From positions 62,001-126,000 of the forward strand of contig CAZFLE010000003.1 in NCBI GenBank assembly GCA_964519895.1: DNA of 64,000 bases, in the 5' to 3' direction. Below the pieces are notes generated by a model. That model saw only the letters and a program-made list of their open reading frames with translations, was not told the origin of the DNA and did no database searches. The position numbers and the translations under genes are program-made. Source of the DNA: CAYFPX01 sp964519895. Its GTDB lineage: Bacteria > Myxococcota_A > UBA796 > CAJQPC01. The first letter of the stretch is position 1. Each line of letters begins with the position of its first letter. Below are positions 18,383 to 26,683 of the stretch, one piece after another.

Positions 18383-19879
18383 GTGCGGGCGTGTGGCGAA
18401 CACCGGGTGGGGGGAGTGGCCTTGGCAGGGGTCTCGGCCGTGGTCCTGTGGCTGAGCTGCCCGCCCTGGGGCTTGGCCTGGCTGCAGTGGGTCGCGGCGG
18501 TCCCCGTGCTGTTGGCGGCCGCGTGGTCGCGACCGCTGCGTGCGGCCTGGCTCGGTGCGATCTACGGCGTGTCTGTTCAGCTGTTGGTGTTCTGCTGGGT
18601 GCCGGGGACCCTGCGGGACTTCCACGGGCTCGCTCCAGCCGCCGCCGCCGGCCCCTGGCTCGTGATGGGAGCCCTCGGGGCGCCGACGGGGGCTCTGGTC
18701 GTCGGCTCGGTGCCGTGGCTGCGGGATCGGCTGGGCGCCGCGTGGGTCTGCGCCGTCCCGGCCTTGTTGGTGTTGTGCGAGGTCTCCACGGCTCACCTGG
18801 CCGTGATCCCCTACGCCCAGGGCCTGCCCCAGTACCAGGTGGCCGACCTGGTCCAGGTCGTCTCGGTGACCGGGGCTTCGGGGCTGACTTTTCTGGTCTG
18901 GCTGGTGAGTGCCGGGATCGCGCACGCTTGGCTGGCCGCGGGCACCCAGCGGGCCCGGTGGCGACCGCTCACGCTGGTCCTGGTCCTGCTGGCCGCGGTG
19001 TGCGGGTGGGGCCACGGTCGCCGCACCGCCCTGGAGGCCCAGCTGGGCGAGGCGCCAGTCCTGCGCTGGGGGCAGCTCCAGTCGGCGGCACCAAAGGGCA
19101 CCGATGCAGCGGAGCGGCGGCGGGACGGATCGGACTGGGCGGCCCGAACCCGTGCCGCCGCAGAGCTGGGGGCCGAGCTCGTCGTCTGGCCCGAGACCGC
19201 AGCGGCGGTCCCCATGCCCGAGAGCTGGCAGCGGCTGGTGCCGCCCGCTGGGGTGTCGCTCCTGGCGGGCCTGTCCGTGCGCGACCCGGTGGGGCCGCCC
19301 TGGAGTGACTGGCGCAACGCGGTGGTCCAGCTGGACCACGCTGGGCGGCGCCTGGGCTGGTACGACAAGCGCTACGCCATGCCCTTCACCGAGTCCCTGC
19401 CGGGCCGCGACGCCCTGCCGTGGCCCGAAGCCGTGCGGTCGGGGGTGCGGGAGCTTCGCCCCGGCCGGGGCGCGGAGACCTTCCACATCGGCCCCTTCCG
19501 CGCGGTGGCCGCCATCTGCTACGAGGTCGTGCTCCCCTGGGCGCTGACCGAGCTGCCCCCGGCCGACCTGTTGGTCAACGTGACGAACGACGCTTGGCTC
19601 GGGCGAGGCCCGGGCCCGCACCTCCACGGCATGGTGGCCGCGGTCCGGGCTGTCGAGCTGGGGCTGCCGGTGATTCGGGCGGCCTACACGGGCATCTCCT
19701 TCGTGGCGGAGCCGACGGGCGCGCTGCGGGGCATGACCCGGCCCTTCGAGGCCGTCACCCGGGTCGTGCCGGTTCGGGTCGCCACGGTCGACACCGGGTA
19801 CCGGCGTCACCCGCTGGCGTTTCCGGCCCTGATGGCGCTCCTGTTGGCCGGTCTGCTGCTCACCCCACGCCGGCGCTGA
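18383..19879 (+). CDS. lnt: Apolipoprotein N-acyltransferase
   Basis: Inner-membrane enzyme of about 498 aa from GTG 18383 that N-acylates the lipoprotein N-terminal Cys, using phospholipid, as the last step of lipoprotein maturation. About six N-terminal membrane helices (residues 10-210) precede a periplasmic nitrilase-type domain. The catalytic triad is present: E271 (VVWPETA), K329 (WYDKRYAMPF) and C379 (ICYEVVLPW). A final C-terminal membrane segment (FPALMALLLAGLLL) matches the family. The longer open frame to 18149 overlaps the divergent regulator and is not favoured. Many lipoproteins in this window would be its substrates. The last 20 bp overlap the convergent SpoIIM-like gene. Confidence 0.92.
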   Translation: MRACGEHRVGGVALAGVSAVVLWLSCPPWGLAWLQWVAAVPVLLAAAWSRPLRAAWLGAIYGVSVQLLVFCWVPGTLRDFHGLAPAAAAGPWLVMGALGAPTGALVVGSVPWLRDRLGAAWVCAVPALLVLCEVSTAHLAVIPYAQGLPQYQVADLVQVVSVTGASGLTFLVWLVSAGIAHAWLAAGTQRARWRPLTLVLVLLAAVCGWGHGRRTALEAQLGEAPVLRWGQLQSAAPKGTDAAERRRDGSDWAARTRAAAELGAELVVWPETAAAVPMPESWQRLVPPAGVSLLAGLSVRDPVGPPWSDWRNAVVQLDHAGRRLGWYDKRYAMPFTESLPGRDALPWPEAVRSGVRELRPGRGAETFHIGPFRAVAAICYEVVLPWALTELPPADLLVNVTNDAWLGRGPGPHLHGMVAAVRAVELGLPVIRAAYTGISFVAEPTGALRGMTRPFEAVTRVVPVRVATVDTGYRRHPLAFPALMALLLAGLLLTPRRR

Positions 19880-20675
19880 ACCAGGCGACCAGCCGGCCCG
19901 TCACGTGGGCCTCGAAGGCCGCGCCGGACAGGACCAGCGCCATGCCTGTCGCCGCAAGGGCCAGCCCGGAGAAGACCTCCCGGGGAAGGGGGTCCTGGGT
20001 GGACCGGCCCCACAGCAGGGCCCGGCCGATCAGCACACCCGCCAGGCCGCCGGCCGCGTAGCCCAGGGCTTCGATCGCCATGTGGGGCGTGCAGGCCGCG
20101 CTCACGCGCAGCCACGCCTCGAGCGTGTCCAGGCCGTCGGTGGCACCCGCCCAGCGCCGAGCGACCACGGCAAAGCTGGCGCCCCAGACCGACGCATTCC
20201 ACAGGATTGCGAACAGCAACCCGCCCACCCGAAAGGGCACCCCCAGCACCAGGAAGAACACCAGGACATAGACGTTGTTGCGAATCAGGCCCTGCAGGTC
20301 GCCGAAGTGCAGCTCGGGGAACAGCAGCGGGCCGTAGTCCACGAGCTGGGCGCCGAACATGGCGTGGGCGGTGGGCAGGGTGAGCTTCAGTCCCAGCACG
20401 GAGAACCCGGCGATCGCACCCGCGAACAGTGCGGTCGTCTGCCAGACCGCCGTCCGGTTCGAGGAACGCAACTGGGACGGGTCCTGCTGGAGCGAACAGG
20501 ACCTGTTCTCGAGGATTCGTTCGGTGCCGTCCAGGCACAGCAAGCTGGCCAGGAACACGCCGACCAGGCTGGCCTGGGCCGGGAAGAGGGTCCAGGCGGC
20601 CCCCATGCCAAGCACGGCTGCTCCCGCAGCTTCGAGAGCGAGTCGGGAGGAACGGAGAGCGCGCGGGTGACCCAT
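19860..20675 (-). CDS. SpoIIM-like (stage II sporulation M family) membrane protein
   Basis: Protein of 271 aa with an ATG start and at least five hydrophobic spans. The C-terminal half shows the SpoIIM/DUF95 pattern: IRNNVYVLVFFLVLGVPFRVGG, a short polar link, then PHMAIEALGYAAGGLAGVLIG. In Bacillus, SpoIIM works with peptidoglycan hydrolases in engulfment, but the wider family occurs in non-sporulating bacteria with unknown function and often sits beside RDD or MoxR genes, which are absent here. It is convergent with lnt (20-bp overlap) and divergent from the gene at 20875. Confidence 0.75.
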   Translation of the reverse strand: MGHPRALRSSRLALEAAGAAVLGMGAAWTLFPAQASLVGVFLASLLCLDGTERILENRSCSLQQDPSQLRSSNRTAVWQTTALFAGAIAGFSVLGLKLTLPTAHAMFGAQLVDYGPLLFPELHFGDLQGLIRNNVYVLVFFLVLGVPFRVGGLLFAILWNASVWGASFAVVARRWAGATDGLDTLEAWLRVSAACTPHMAIEALGYAAGGLAGVLIGRALLWGRSTQDPLPREVFSGLALAATGMALVLSGAAFEAHVTGRLVAWFSAGVG

Positions 20676-20874
20676 GGTGCGCGCAGTCTACCCAGATGCC
20701 TCGCCAGGCTCTCCGTTCCCGGGAGGGACTGTGTAGGAAGTCACAATCTCGACCTTGTGTCACATCATTCGAAGGCTGTGTCATCACCCTTCCGTTCGGA
20801 TGTTCGCGGCCCGTACCGTTCGCTCCTCGGCGCCGATGCCGGGCCCGGCAACGGGAAGACCCAGTGAGGACCCC

Positions 20875-21747
20875 ATGACTCGAGAGACCCTCCACGCCGT
20901 CCTTGGGGGCGGTGCCCTGTTGGCGCTGAGCGCCGTCGCCGTGTGGGCGCTCAGCCCTGCAGACGGCAACGTTCGTGGTGCCGCTGTCGGCCTCGGCCCA
21001 TCGGTGGACGCCCCCGTGAGTCTGTTCTTCCAGGCCCCCCGGGACGTCACCCACGCCTACGAGATCGCGACGTTCCGGCGGGGAGACGAGATCGCCCATG
21101 TGGCGGTCGAGCTGAGCTTTGGTCTGGACAACACCGTGTCCTTCGCCGCCAACGACTTCTGGGAGATCGCCCACGGTGAGCTCGCCTACGACATCGACAC
21201 CACCGGGGAGATCACCTCCTCCGATGGCACCTATGTGCCTCGGGAGCTGCTCCCTTGGGCGCTCCTGCCCGATGCCGAGGTCGAGCTCGGCGACACCTGG
21301 GTCATCCCCGGGACGACCGAAGCAGACGCCTGGGACCTCGAGTCCATCGTGTTCTCTACCGACACGCGCGCAAGGCTGCGCCAGGTCCGGCGGCAACCGG
21401 GTCAGCAGGGCCGCCTGCTGGTCCAGGTGGGCTTCCAGAAGACCACCCGGGCGCTGGACAATCCGTACCACCGCGAAGCGGGCTGGCGGTACAAGCACGA
21501 TCGCTACCCGACTGCCATCGGCCAGGCCTGGCTCTCCTGTGACGAGGAAGGGCTCGACGGCTGCACCTTGCTCAGCGCCTCCCAGTGGATGACCGAGGCG
21601 GTGCATGACGACGCGGTCGACATGGTCGATCACCCGGTGTCCGATTTCCTGCGCATCTGCGCCTTCGAGCCCCTCCAGACCCCCGATCCGGGCTGCCATG
21701 ACTCGGATCTCAGTCCCACCCCCTCTGATGTCGGAGGTGTCCGATGA
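20875..21747 (+). CDS. Exported protein of unknown function, first gene of a regulator operon
   Basis: Protein of 290 aa. ATG 20875 follows a good AGTGAGGA ribosome-binding site; the longer frame from 20755 has none. One N-terminal membrane or signal segment (LHAVLGGGALLALSAVAVWAL). The rest is beta-rich and acidic with an Asp/Thr-rich middle (YDIDTTGEITSSDGTY) and Cys pairs near the end (CDEEGLDGC, CAFEPLQTPDPGC), so it is likely periplasmic. The last four bases overlap the next gene (ATGA). In the 199-bp upstream gap, TGTGTCA occurs twice (about 20756 and 20776), separated by a small hairpin-forming stretch; this may be an operator. Function unknown. Confidence 0.7.
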   Translation: MTRETLHAVLGGGALLALSAVAVWALSPADGNVRGAAVGLGPSVDAPVSLFFQAPRDVTHAYEIATFRRGDEIAHVAVELSFGLDNTVSFAANDFWEIAHGELAYDIDTTGEITSSDGTYVPRELLPWALLPDAEVELGDTWVIPGTTEADAWDLESIVFSTDTRARLRQVRRQPGQQGRLLVQVGFQKTTRALDNPYHREAGWRYKHDRYPTAIGQAWLSCDEEGLDGCTLLSASQWMTEAVHDDAVDMVDHPVSDFLRICAFEPLQTPDPGCHDSDLSPTPSDVGGVR

Positions 21748-22508
21748 CCGCGCTGTTGCTCTCCTCTCTGTTCCTGATGCCCAGTGTCTTCGCCTGGAGC
21801 GACGACGAACCCGAGCCGGAGCCCCCCGAGGAAGAAGGCGAGCCCGCCTTGACGGGCATCAGCTATGCCGACGACTACGCCCAGGAGATGCTCGAGGCCC
21901 TAAGCTCTTGCGGCCAGCTCGAAGACACCATGACGTGTGCTGGCGAGGGCCTCTGCGACGGCGCGGGCGGCAGCGTCGAGGACGAATTCGAGTGCACCAC
22001 GTGCGAGACGGACTGCGACGAGGCCTATGCCGAAGCGAGCACGGCATCGTCCGGGGCGTGCTCCAAGTGCAGCAGCACCTCGGAGATCAGCGTCACCATC
22101 TCCGGCACGCACCCGCTCTACGGCTCAGGCGAGGCGTCCACCAACGTGTCGGCCGACGTCTGGACGTCGCGGGTCGCCCGCGCCAAGTCCCCGACCCCGA
22201 TCACGGGGGCCAACGGGGACGACACCGACAAGTCGGAGGTGGAGCGGATCGTGACCTTGACGGGCCGCGCCGAGTTCAACGTGACCGTGTTGATCGATCC
22301 GCCGGGTCCCGGCTCCTTCAACCTGACAGTCGCTCGCAACAAGAGCCTCGAGGGCCCGACCCGGTGCAGCTTCCGCACCGGCACGACCTGTGGAGACGGG
22401 GGCATGGACATGGGCGACACCGACATGCCGGACATGGGCAGCGAGAGCAGCGAGAGCAGCGAGAGCAGCGAGAGCAGCGAGACCCCGAGCTACCCGGGCG
22501 GGTTCTAA
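21744..22508 (+). CDS. Secreted Cys-rich protein with Glu-Ser repeats
   Basis: Protein of 254 aa starting in a 4-bp overlap with the previous gene. Signal peptide MTALLLSSLFLMPSVFA, then an acidic Pro-Glu patch (DDEPEPEPPEEEG). A Cys-rich region of about residues 58-115 has CGQLEDTMTCAGEGLCDG, CTTCETDC and CSKC, which could be disulfide bonded or metal binding. A beta domain follows (EISVTISGTHPLYGSGEAS, then TGRAEFNVTVLIDPPG). The tail has MDMGDTDMPDMG and four Glu-Ser-Ser repeats. No family is recognised. Its place in an operon with a winged-helix/ATPase regulator suggests an envelope-sensing role. Confidence 0.65.
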   Translation: MTALLLSSLFLMPSVFAWSDDEPEPEPPEEEGEPALTGISYADDYAQEMLEALSSCGQLEDTMTCAGEGLCDGAGGSVEDEFECTTCETDCDEAYAEASTASSGACSKCSSTSEISVTISGTHPLYGSGEASTNVSADVWTSRVARAKSPTPITGANGDDTDKSEVERIVTLTGRAEFNVTVLIDPPGPGSFNLTVARNKSLEGPTRCSFRTGTTCGDGGMDMGDTDMPDMGSESSESSESSESSETPSYPGGF

Positions 22509-22510
22509 GC

Positions 22511-22861
22511 GTGGCCCAGGCGCTCTCTCGACCGACCCCCGTGCCCCGTGCGTGGGGGTCGGCCCAGTCCGCGGTGGCGGTGGCGGCCCTGGCCCTGGCC
22601 GGGTTCGGGGTCGCCCTGCCCGCCGGCCACGTGGCGCTGGCCGTCTTGGCGGGCCTGGGGGGCTGGACCCTGCTCGGCGTGGTGGCCTGGCGCTGGTCCC
22701 GCACCGGGTGCGCCGACCGCCAGGCTTCCGGTCTGCTGGTCCTCGTGATCGGGGCCGGGCTGCTCCAGCCCTTGCTGCCAGCGGGCCTCGGGCCGCTCCT
22801 TCCCCTCGCGGCCTTGGGCCTTGGCGTGGCCTGGCCCCCTCCCCCGGAGCTGACGCTGTGA
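22511..22861 (+). CDS. Small membrane protein
   Basis: Protein of 116 aa from GTG 22511, two bases after the previous stop. Three hydrophobic stretches (VAVAALALAGFGVALPAG, VALAVLAGLGGWTLLGVVAW, GLLVLVIGAGLLQPLL) and a short C-terminus. Its last bases overlap the next gene (GTGA). No motif is recognised. Its small size and position before the regulator make it a candidate membrane partner. Confidence 0.6.
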   Translation: MAQALSRPTPVPRAWGSAQSAVAVAALALAGFGVALPAGHVALAVLAGLGGWTLLGVVAWRWSRTGCADRQASGLLVLVIGAGLLQPLLPAGLGPLLPLAALGLGVAWPPPPELTL

Positions 22862-25218
22862 TCCACCCCTGGTTTCGTCCCGTAGTCAGACGCAACGGCC
22901 GGACTCGTCGCGGTCTGGGGTGGCGCAGGAGTCGGGGCGTGGACGAACATCTCCAGCTGGGGCGCATCCGCCTCGGCCGCCGGGTGGTTGACCTGCAGGG
23001 GCGTTGGGTCGCCCTGCCCGGTGGGGCTCGGGCGACCCTCCGGCCTCTGGAGGCCCGTCTGCTGGCCTATCTGCATGCCCGCCGCGGGGTGGCGACCAGC
23101 CGGCGGGAGCTGCTCTCCGAGGTCTGGGGCTACCGCGAGGGCGTGAGCTCGCGCACGGTCGACACCACGGTGAAGACCCTACGGCGCAAGATCGAGCCGG
23201 ATCCCGGCGAGCCTGTCTTCCTGCTGACGGCCCGCGGGCTCGGCTACCGCCTCGAGGTCGAGACGCCGCCCCCCTTCTCGCCCACCCAAGGCCCGGGCTT
23301 GTTCGGCCGGCGGGAGGAGCTGTCCACCCTGTCCAGCCTGTGGCTCCGGGGCGCTCGCTGGGTCACGCTCACCGGTCCACCGGGTGTGGGCAAGTCCGCC
23401 CTGGCCGAAGCGAACCTGGTGGACTCCGCCCTGGGGCGGATCGCCCGGGTCGACCTGCGCCAGGTGCGAGACGCCGCGGATCTGCAGCACCGCGTCGCGG
23501 CTGCCGTCAGCCCCGATGCCCTGATGGCCGGTGCCGACCCGGCCGCGCTGATGGCCCGGGCCGGGCCCCTCTGGCTCCTGCTGGACAACGCGGAGCACGT
23601 GCTGGACCCCCTGTCACGGGCCCTGCCTGGCTGGATGTCACGGGCCCCCGAACTCCGTGCGCTCGTGACCAGTCGCGAGCCACTGGGCCTGCGCGGTGAG
23701 CGGCTCCTGTCGGTCCGACCTCTGGTGCTGCCCGACCTGGGCGTGCGCGCTCTGGCGGAGCTCGAGAGAGTCCCCGCCAGCGCGCTCTTCATCGCCTGGG
23801 CCCGTCGGGCGGCTCCGGACCGGGACCTGCAGGGCGCGGGCCCGGCGATCAACGAGCTGGTGCGGCGTCTGGATGGCCTGCCCCTGGCCATCGAGCTGGC
23901 CGCGGGTCGCAGCCACCAGCTGGGCCCGGAGGGCATCCTGCGGGGGCTCGATGCTCGCTTCGTCCTGCTGTCGCGCCGCCCGAGCTCTGCCAGGCCCGGA
24001 GACTCCCTCGCTGGCACCCTGGCGTGGTCCTGGGACCTGCTCGGCCCCGAGGCCCAGCGGGCTCTGGCAGCGCTGTCGGTGGTCCGCGGTCCCTTCGACC
24101 TGGCCACGGCGGCGTGCATCGTGGCCGGGGTGCTTCGGGTACCTGGCGAGGCCACGGCCGTGGTCCTCGCGCTCGCGGACAAGAACCTCCTGGCCCCGGT
24201 CCGGCGTCGAGGCTCCGGCGGCTGCGACTTCCGCATGTTGGAGTCCATCCGCGCCTATGCGGGACACCGACTCGACGGGGCATCCCTGGCCGGTGACCAC
24301 GGGGCGATCCTGCAGATCGCGCGGGAGCGGCTCGTGGCGCGGCTCGCCGATCAGGTCCGTCGGGATCCACTCGACCCGGCACGGGCGCTCTGGGACCGCC
24401 TCGGGGACCTGGAGGACGCCGCCAGCTGGGCCCGGGACACCGGCAGCGCCCAGCTCGGCCCCCTCGCGCACGGGCTCTGTGCCGTGCTGTACCACGTCGG
24501 CAAGAGCAGCCGCTTCGAGGCCCTCTTTCAGGCTCTGGAGGGCGTCTCGATGCCCGGGCCGTGGGGCCTGTACCTGGTGGTGTGGCAGCAGCTGGCTGCC
24601 TGTGGTGAGGGGCGTCCCGCCGAAGCCATGGCGCCCCTCGAAGAGGCTCTGCGACGGGCACGCCAGCTGGGGGACGACGCCGTGGTCTGGTTCATCCTGG
24701 GCGTGCTCGGGCGGGCCTCGTTCCTGGTGGGCGATGTCTCGGGGGCCCACGGTCGCTTCGCCGTGTCGCTCAGGGTCGCCGACGCCCTGGGTGACCCCCG
24801 GCGACAGGCCCGCTCGCTGGAGGACATGGCCCTGGCGAGCATGCACTGCGGGCACACCCTCGAAGCGGCTCGCCACCTGGACCGAGCCGCGACCTTGCCC
24901 CTCGGACCGGCTCCGCTCGTCCGCCGGGCCCGACAGCACTCCCTGCGGAGCGAGCTGGCCCTGCAGGAGGGGCGGTTCGAGGACGCCCTGGCGGCGATCG
25001 GCGAGGCCCTGGCCTGTGCCCGGCGCCTCGGATCGGTGCGCCACGAGGGCATCTTGCAGGCGACGCGGGCGAGGGTGCTGGGGCAGCTCGACGACTACGA
25101 AGCACAGGAAGAAGCCCTGATCCGGGCCCGCTGGTGTGCCCGGCACGTCGGGGACCAGGTCACCCTGGAGCGCATCGAGGTGGCCTGGCAGGGCCGGGGC
25201 GCCGACCGTCGGCGCTGA
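22858..25218 (+). CDS. Winged-helix regulator fused to STAND ATPase and TPR-like repeats
   Basis: About 786 aa if GTG 22858 is used; this overlaps the previous stop and has GGAG 8 nt upstream. GTG 22939, with AGGAG 7 nt upstream, is an equally good start that drops 27 basic residues. The winged helix (about residues 55-133) has LRPLEARLLAYLH, SRTVDTTVKTLRRKIEPD and TARGLGYRLE. The ATPase has FGRREEL, Walker A GPPGVGKS (173-180), Walker B LWLLLDNAEH and a GLPLAIELAA box, the NB-ARC/LuxR-MalT type. The C-terminal 300 residues are TPR-like helical pairs. It is the last gene of a four-gene operon of envelope proteins, so it is likely a one-component regulator reading signals from them. Confidence 0.85.
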   Translation: MIHPWFRPVVRRNGRTRRGLGWRRSRGVDEHLQLGRIRLGRRVVDLQGRWVALPGGARATLRPLEARLLAYLHARRGVATSRRELLSEVWGYREGVSSRTVDTTVKTLRRKIEPDPGEPVFLLTARGLGYRLEVETPPPFSPTQGPGLFGRREELSTLSSLWLRGARWVTLTGPPGVGKSALAEANLVDSALGRIARVDLRQVRDAADLQHRVAAAVSPDALMAGADPAALMARAGPLWLLLDNAEHVLDPLSRALPGWMSRAPELRALVTSREPLGLRGERLLSVRPLVLPDLGVRALAELERVPASALFIAWARRAAPDRDLQGAGPAINELVRRLDGLPLAIELAAGRSHQLGPEGILRGLDARFVLLSRRPSSARPGDSLAGTLAWSWDLLGPEAQRALAALSVVRGPFDLATAACIVAGVLRVPGEATAVVLALADKNLLAPVRRRGSGGCDFRMLESIRAYAGHRLDGASLAGDHGAILQIARERLVARLADQVRRDPLDPARALWDRLGDLEDAASWARDTGSAQLGPLAHGLCAVLYHVGKSSRFEALFQALEGVSMPGPWGLYLVVWQQLAACGEGRPAEAMAPLEEALRRARQLGDDAVVWFILGVLGRASFLVGDVSGAHGRFAVSLRVADALGDPRRQARSLEDMALASMHCGHTLEAARHLDRAATLPLGPAPLVRRARQHSLRSELALQEGRFEDALAAIGEALACARRLGSVRHEGILQATRARVLGQLDDYEAQEEALIRARWCARHVGDQVTLERIEVAWQGRGADRRR

Positions 25219-25229
25219 GCACCGCCCGA

Positions 25230-25985
25230 TCAGAGCACCGACGCGCCCTTGACGTACGTCAGCTCCGGGAACTTGTCCTTCAGGTAGGCGTTGCCGGACT
25301 TCTGGATCAGCCCCTGGCTCGGTCCACGGCCCCGGGGAGCACCCTCGCCGTAGCCCTTGTACAGCGCGTCCACGGTGTCCATGCCCTCGACCACCTCGCC
25401 AAAGGGCGTGAAGCCCTGGCGGTCGAGCATGCCGTTGTCCTTGAAGTTGATGAACAGCTGCGTGGTCCGGGTGTTCGGGCCCGCGGTGGCAAAGGTGACC
25501 ATGCCGCGGGTGTTGCTGTGGCCGGTGTTGGGGTCGTCGTCGATGCGGGCGTCCCGCCAGACCTTGTTCAGCCGGGGCTCGCCGTGCAGTCCGAACTGGG
25601 CCATGAAGCCGTCGATGACCCGGAAGAAGGCGACATCGGTGAACCAGCCGCCCTGGACCAGGTTGTAGAAGCGATCAGCGCCGTTGGGGGCCCAGGCGCG
25701 GTTCACCTGGATCACGAAGTCACCAGCGGTCGTCTCGAACTTCACCTTGAAGGTGTCCGGCGCGGTGGCGGCGTGCTGGCTGGGGTCCATCAACTTCTGC
25801 AGGTTCTCCGGCAGGGGCGTCTCTGCGGCGGCATCGGCGGCGGGCTTTGCCGTGGGCTTGGGCGTCGCCTTGGCCGCAGGCTTGGCGGCCGGGGTGTCGG
25901 CCGCGGGCTTCGCAGCCTCCTCGGACTCCCCACAGGCGGTCAGGAGCGGCAGCAACAGGGCGAGGGGAGCGAGGGCGCGGATCAT
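25230..25985 (-). CDS. Cyclophilin-type peptidyl-prolyl isomerase lipoprotein
   Basis: Protein of 251 aa from ATG 25985, with GGAGG just upstream; the longer open frame is not needed. Lipoprotein signal LLLPLLTAC (Cys17). An Ala/Lys/Pro linker (KPAAKATPKPTAKPAAD) spans residues of about 25-60. A cyclophilin domain covers about 80-251: FKVKFETTAGDFVIQVNRAWAP, DRFYNLVQGGWF, FFRVIDGFMAQFG, GMVTFATAGPNTRTTQLFINF, FTPFGEVVEGMDTVD. The catalytic Arg of FFRVIDGF and the QLFINF block are present, so the isomerase should be active in the periplasm or at the outer membrane. It is divergent from the small lipoprotein at 26043 (57 bp gap). Confidence 0.92.
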   Translation of the reverse strand: MIRALAPLALLLPLLTACGESEEAAKPAADTPAAKPAAKATPKPTAKPAADAAAETPLPENLQKLMDPSQHAATAPDTFKVKFETTAGDFVIQVNRAWAPNGADRFYNLVQGGWFTDVAFFRVIDGFMAQFGLHGEPRLNKVWRDARIDDDPNTGHSNTRGMVTFATAGPNTRTTQLFINFKDNGMLDRQGFTPFGEVVEGMDTVDALYKGYGEGAPRGRGPSQGLIQKSGNAYLKDKFPELTYVKGASVL

Positions 25986-26042
25986 GGGGCCTCCTTCGGC
26001 GTCAGCGGACCGGGCTCTAACCGCCTGGAGTAGGCTGCGAAC

Positions 26043-26549
26043 GTGGTCGTGGCGCTGGCAGGGCTGATCTTCGGGTGTGGGTCCGGGACCCCGGACGGCC
26101 CCTCCCTGGAAGACCCCGATCCGCAGCTGCGCAAGGACGCGCTCTACGCCATGAACCCCCAGGCCGTCCGGGACCAGCTGGACCAGGTGATGGCGCTGGC
26201 CACCACCGACCCCGAGCCGACGGTCAAGCGACTCGCCCTGGGCCTGCTCGGTCCCAGCGAAGACCCCCGCGTGGTTCCGATCCTGCGGGCGGCGCTCATG
26301 AACTGGGAAGACACCAGCGAGCAGCTCACGGCCGCCACCGCTCTGGGCAACGTGCGCCACATCGACGCCTGCAAGGTGATGGTCGAGGCCACCGTGATCT
26401 GGCCGTCCGAGCGGGACCCGGTGCTGTCGGGCCTGCTGTCGTCCCTGGCCGCGTCGGACCCGGTGTGCAACGACGAGATGCGGGCTCGCAAGCGGGAACG
26501 CCCGGACCGGATCGGAGGCGTGCTGCTGAAGATCTCCCGCAGCCGCTGA
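26043..26549 (+). CDS. Small HEAT-type lipoprotein
   Basis: Protein of 168 aa from GTG 26043. Short lipoprotein signal (VVALAGLIFGCGSG, Cys about 12). The rest is helical with HEAT-like helical pairs: PDPQLRKDALYAMNPQAVRDQ, PEPTVKRLALGLLGP, SEQLTAATALGNVRHIDAC. No catalytic motif. It is divergent from the cyclophilin lipoprotein and 134 bp upstream of the protease operon. It likely acts as an envelope adaptor; the partner is unknown. Confidence 0.65.
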   Translation: MVVALAGLIFGCGSGTPDGPSLEDPDPQLRKDALYAMNPQAVRDQLDQVMALATTDPEPTVKRLALGLLGPSEDPRVVPILRAALMNWEDTSEQLTAATALGNVRHIDACKVMVEATVIWPSERDPVLSGLLSSLAASDPVCNDEMRARKRERPDRIGGVLLKISRSR

Positions 26550-26640
26550 GGCTCGCCGACCGGCCCTGGAGTTCAGCCCCCGTCAACTCTCTGGCCCCCG
26601 GGTGGCGACCGTCGTGAGACCCTGGCATTAATCCAGCGCA

Positions 26641-26663
26641 CCACGGGCCGAAGAGGGCCGTGG
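26641..26663. promoter_or_regulatory. Hairpin in the leader of the protease operon
   Basis: CCACGGGCC (26641-26649) pairs with GGGCCGTGG (26655-26663) with one internal mismatch and a GAAGA loop, ending 20 bp before the chosen start at 26684. It could affect translation or mRNA stability of the protease operon; the role is inferred from position only. Confidence 0.3.
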
Positions 26664-26683
26664 GGATGCCCCGCGGAGACCTC

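Noticed and set aside
20755..20874. N-terminal extension of the exported protein to ATG 20755
   Set aside because: No ribosome-binding site and a basic, poorly composed extension; ATG 20875 has a good site and gives a normal membrane or signal segment.
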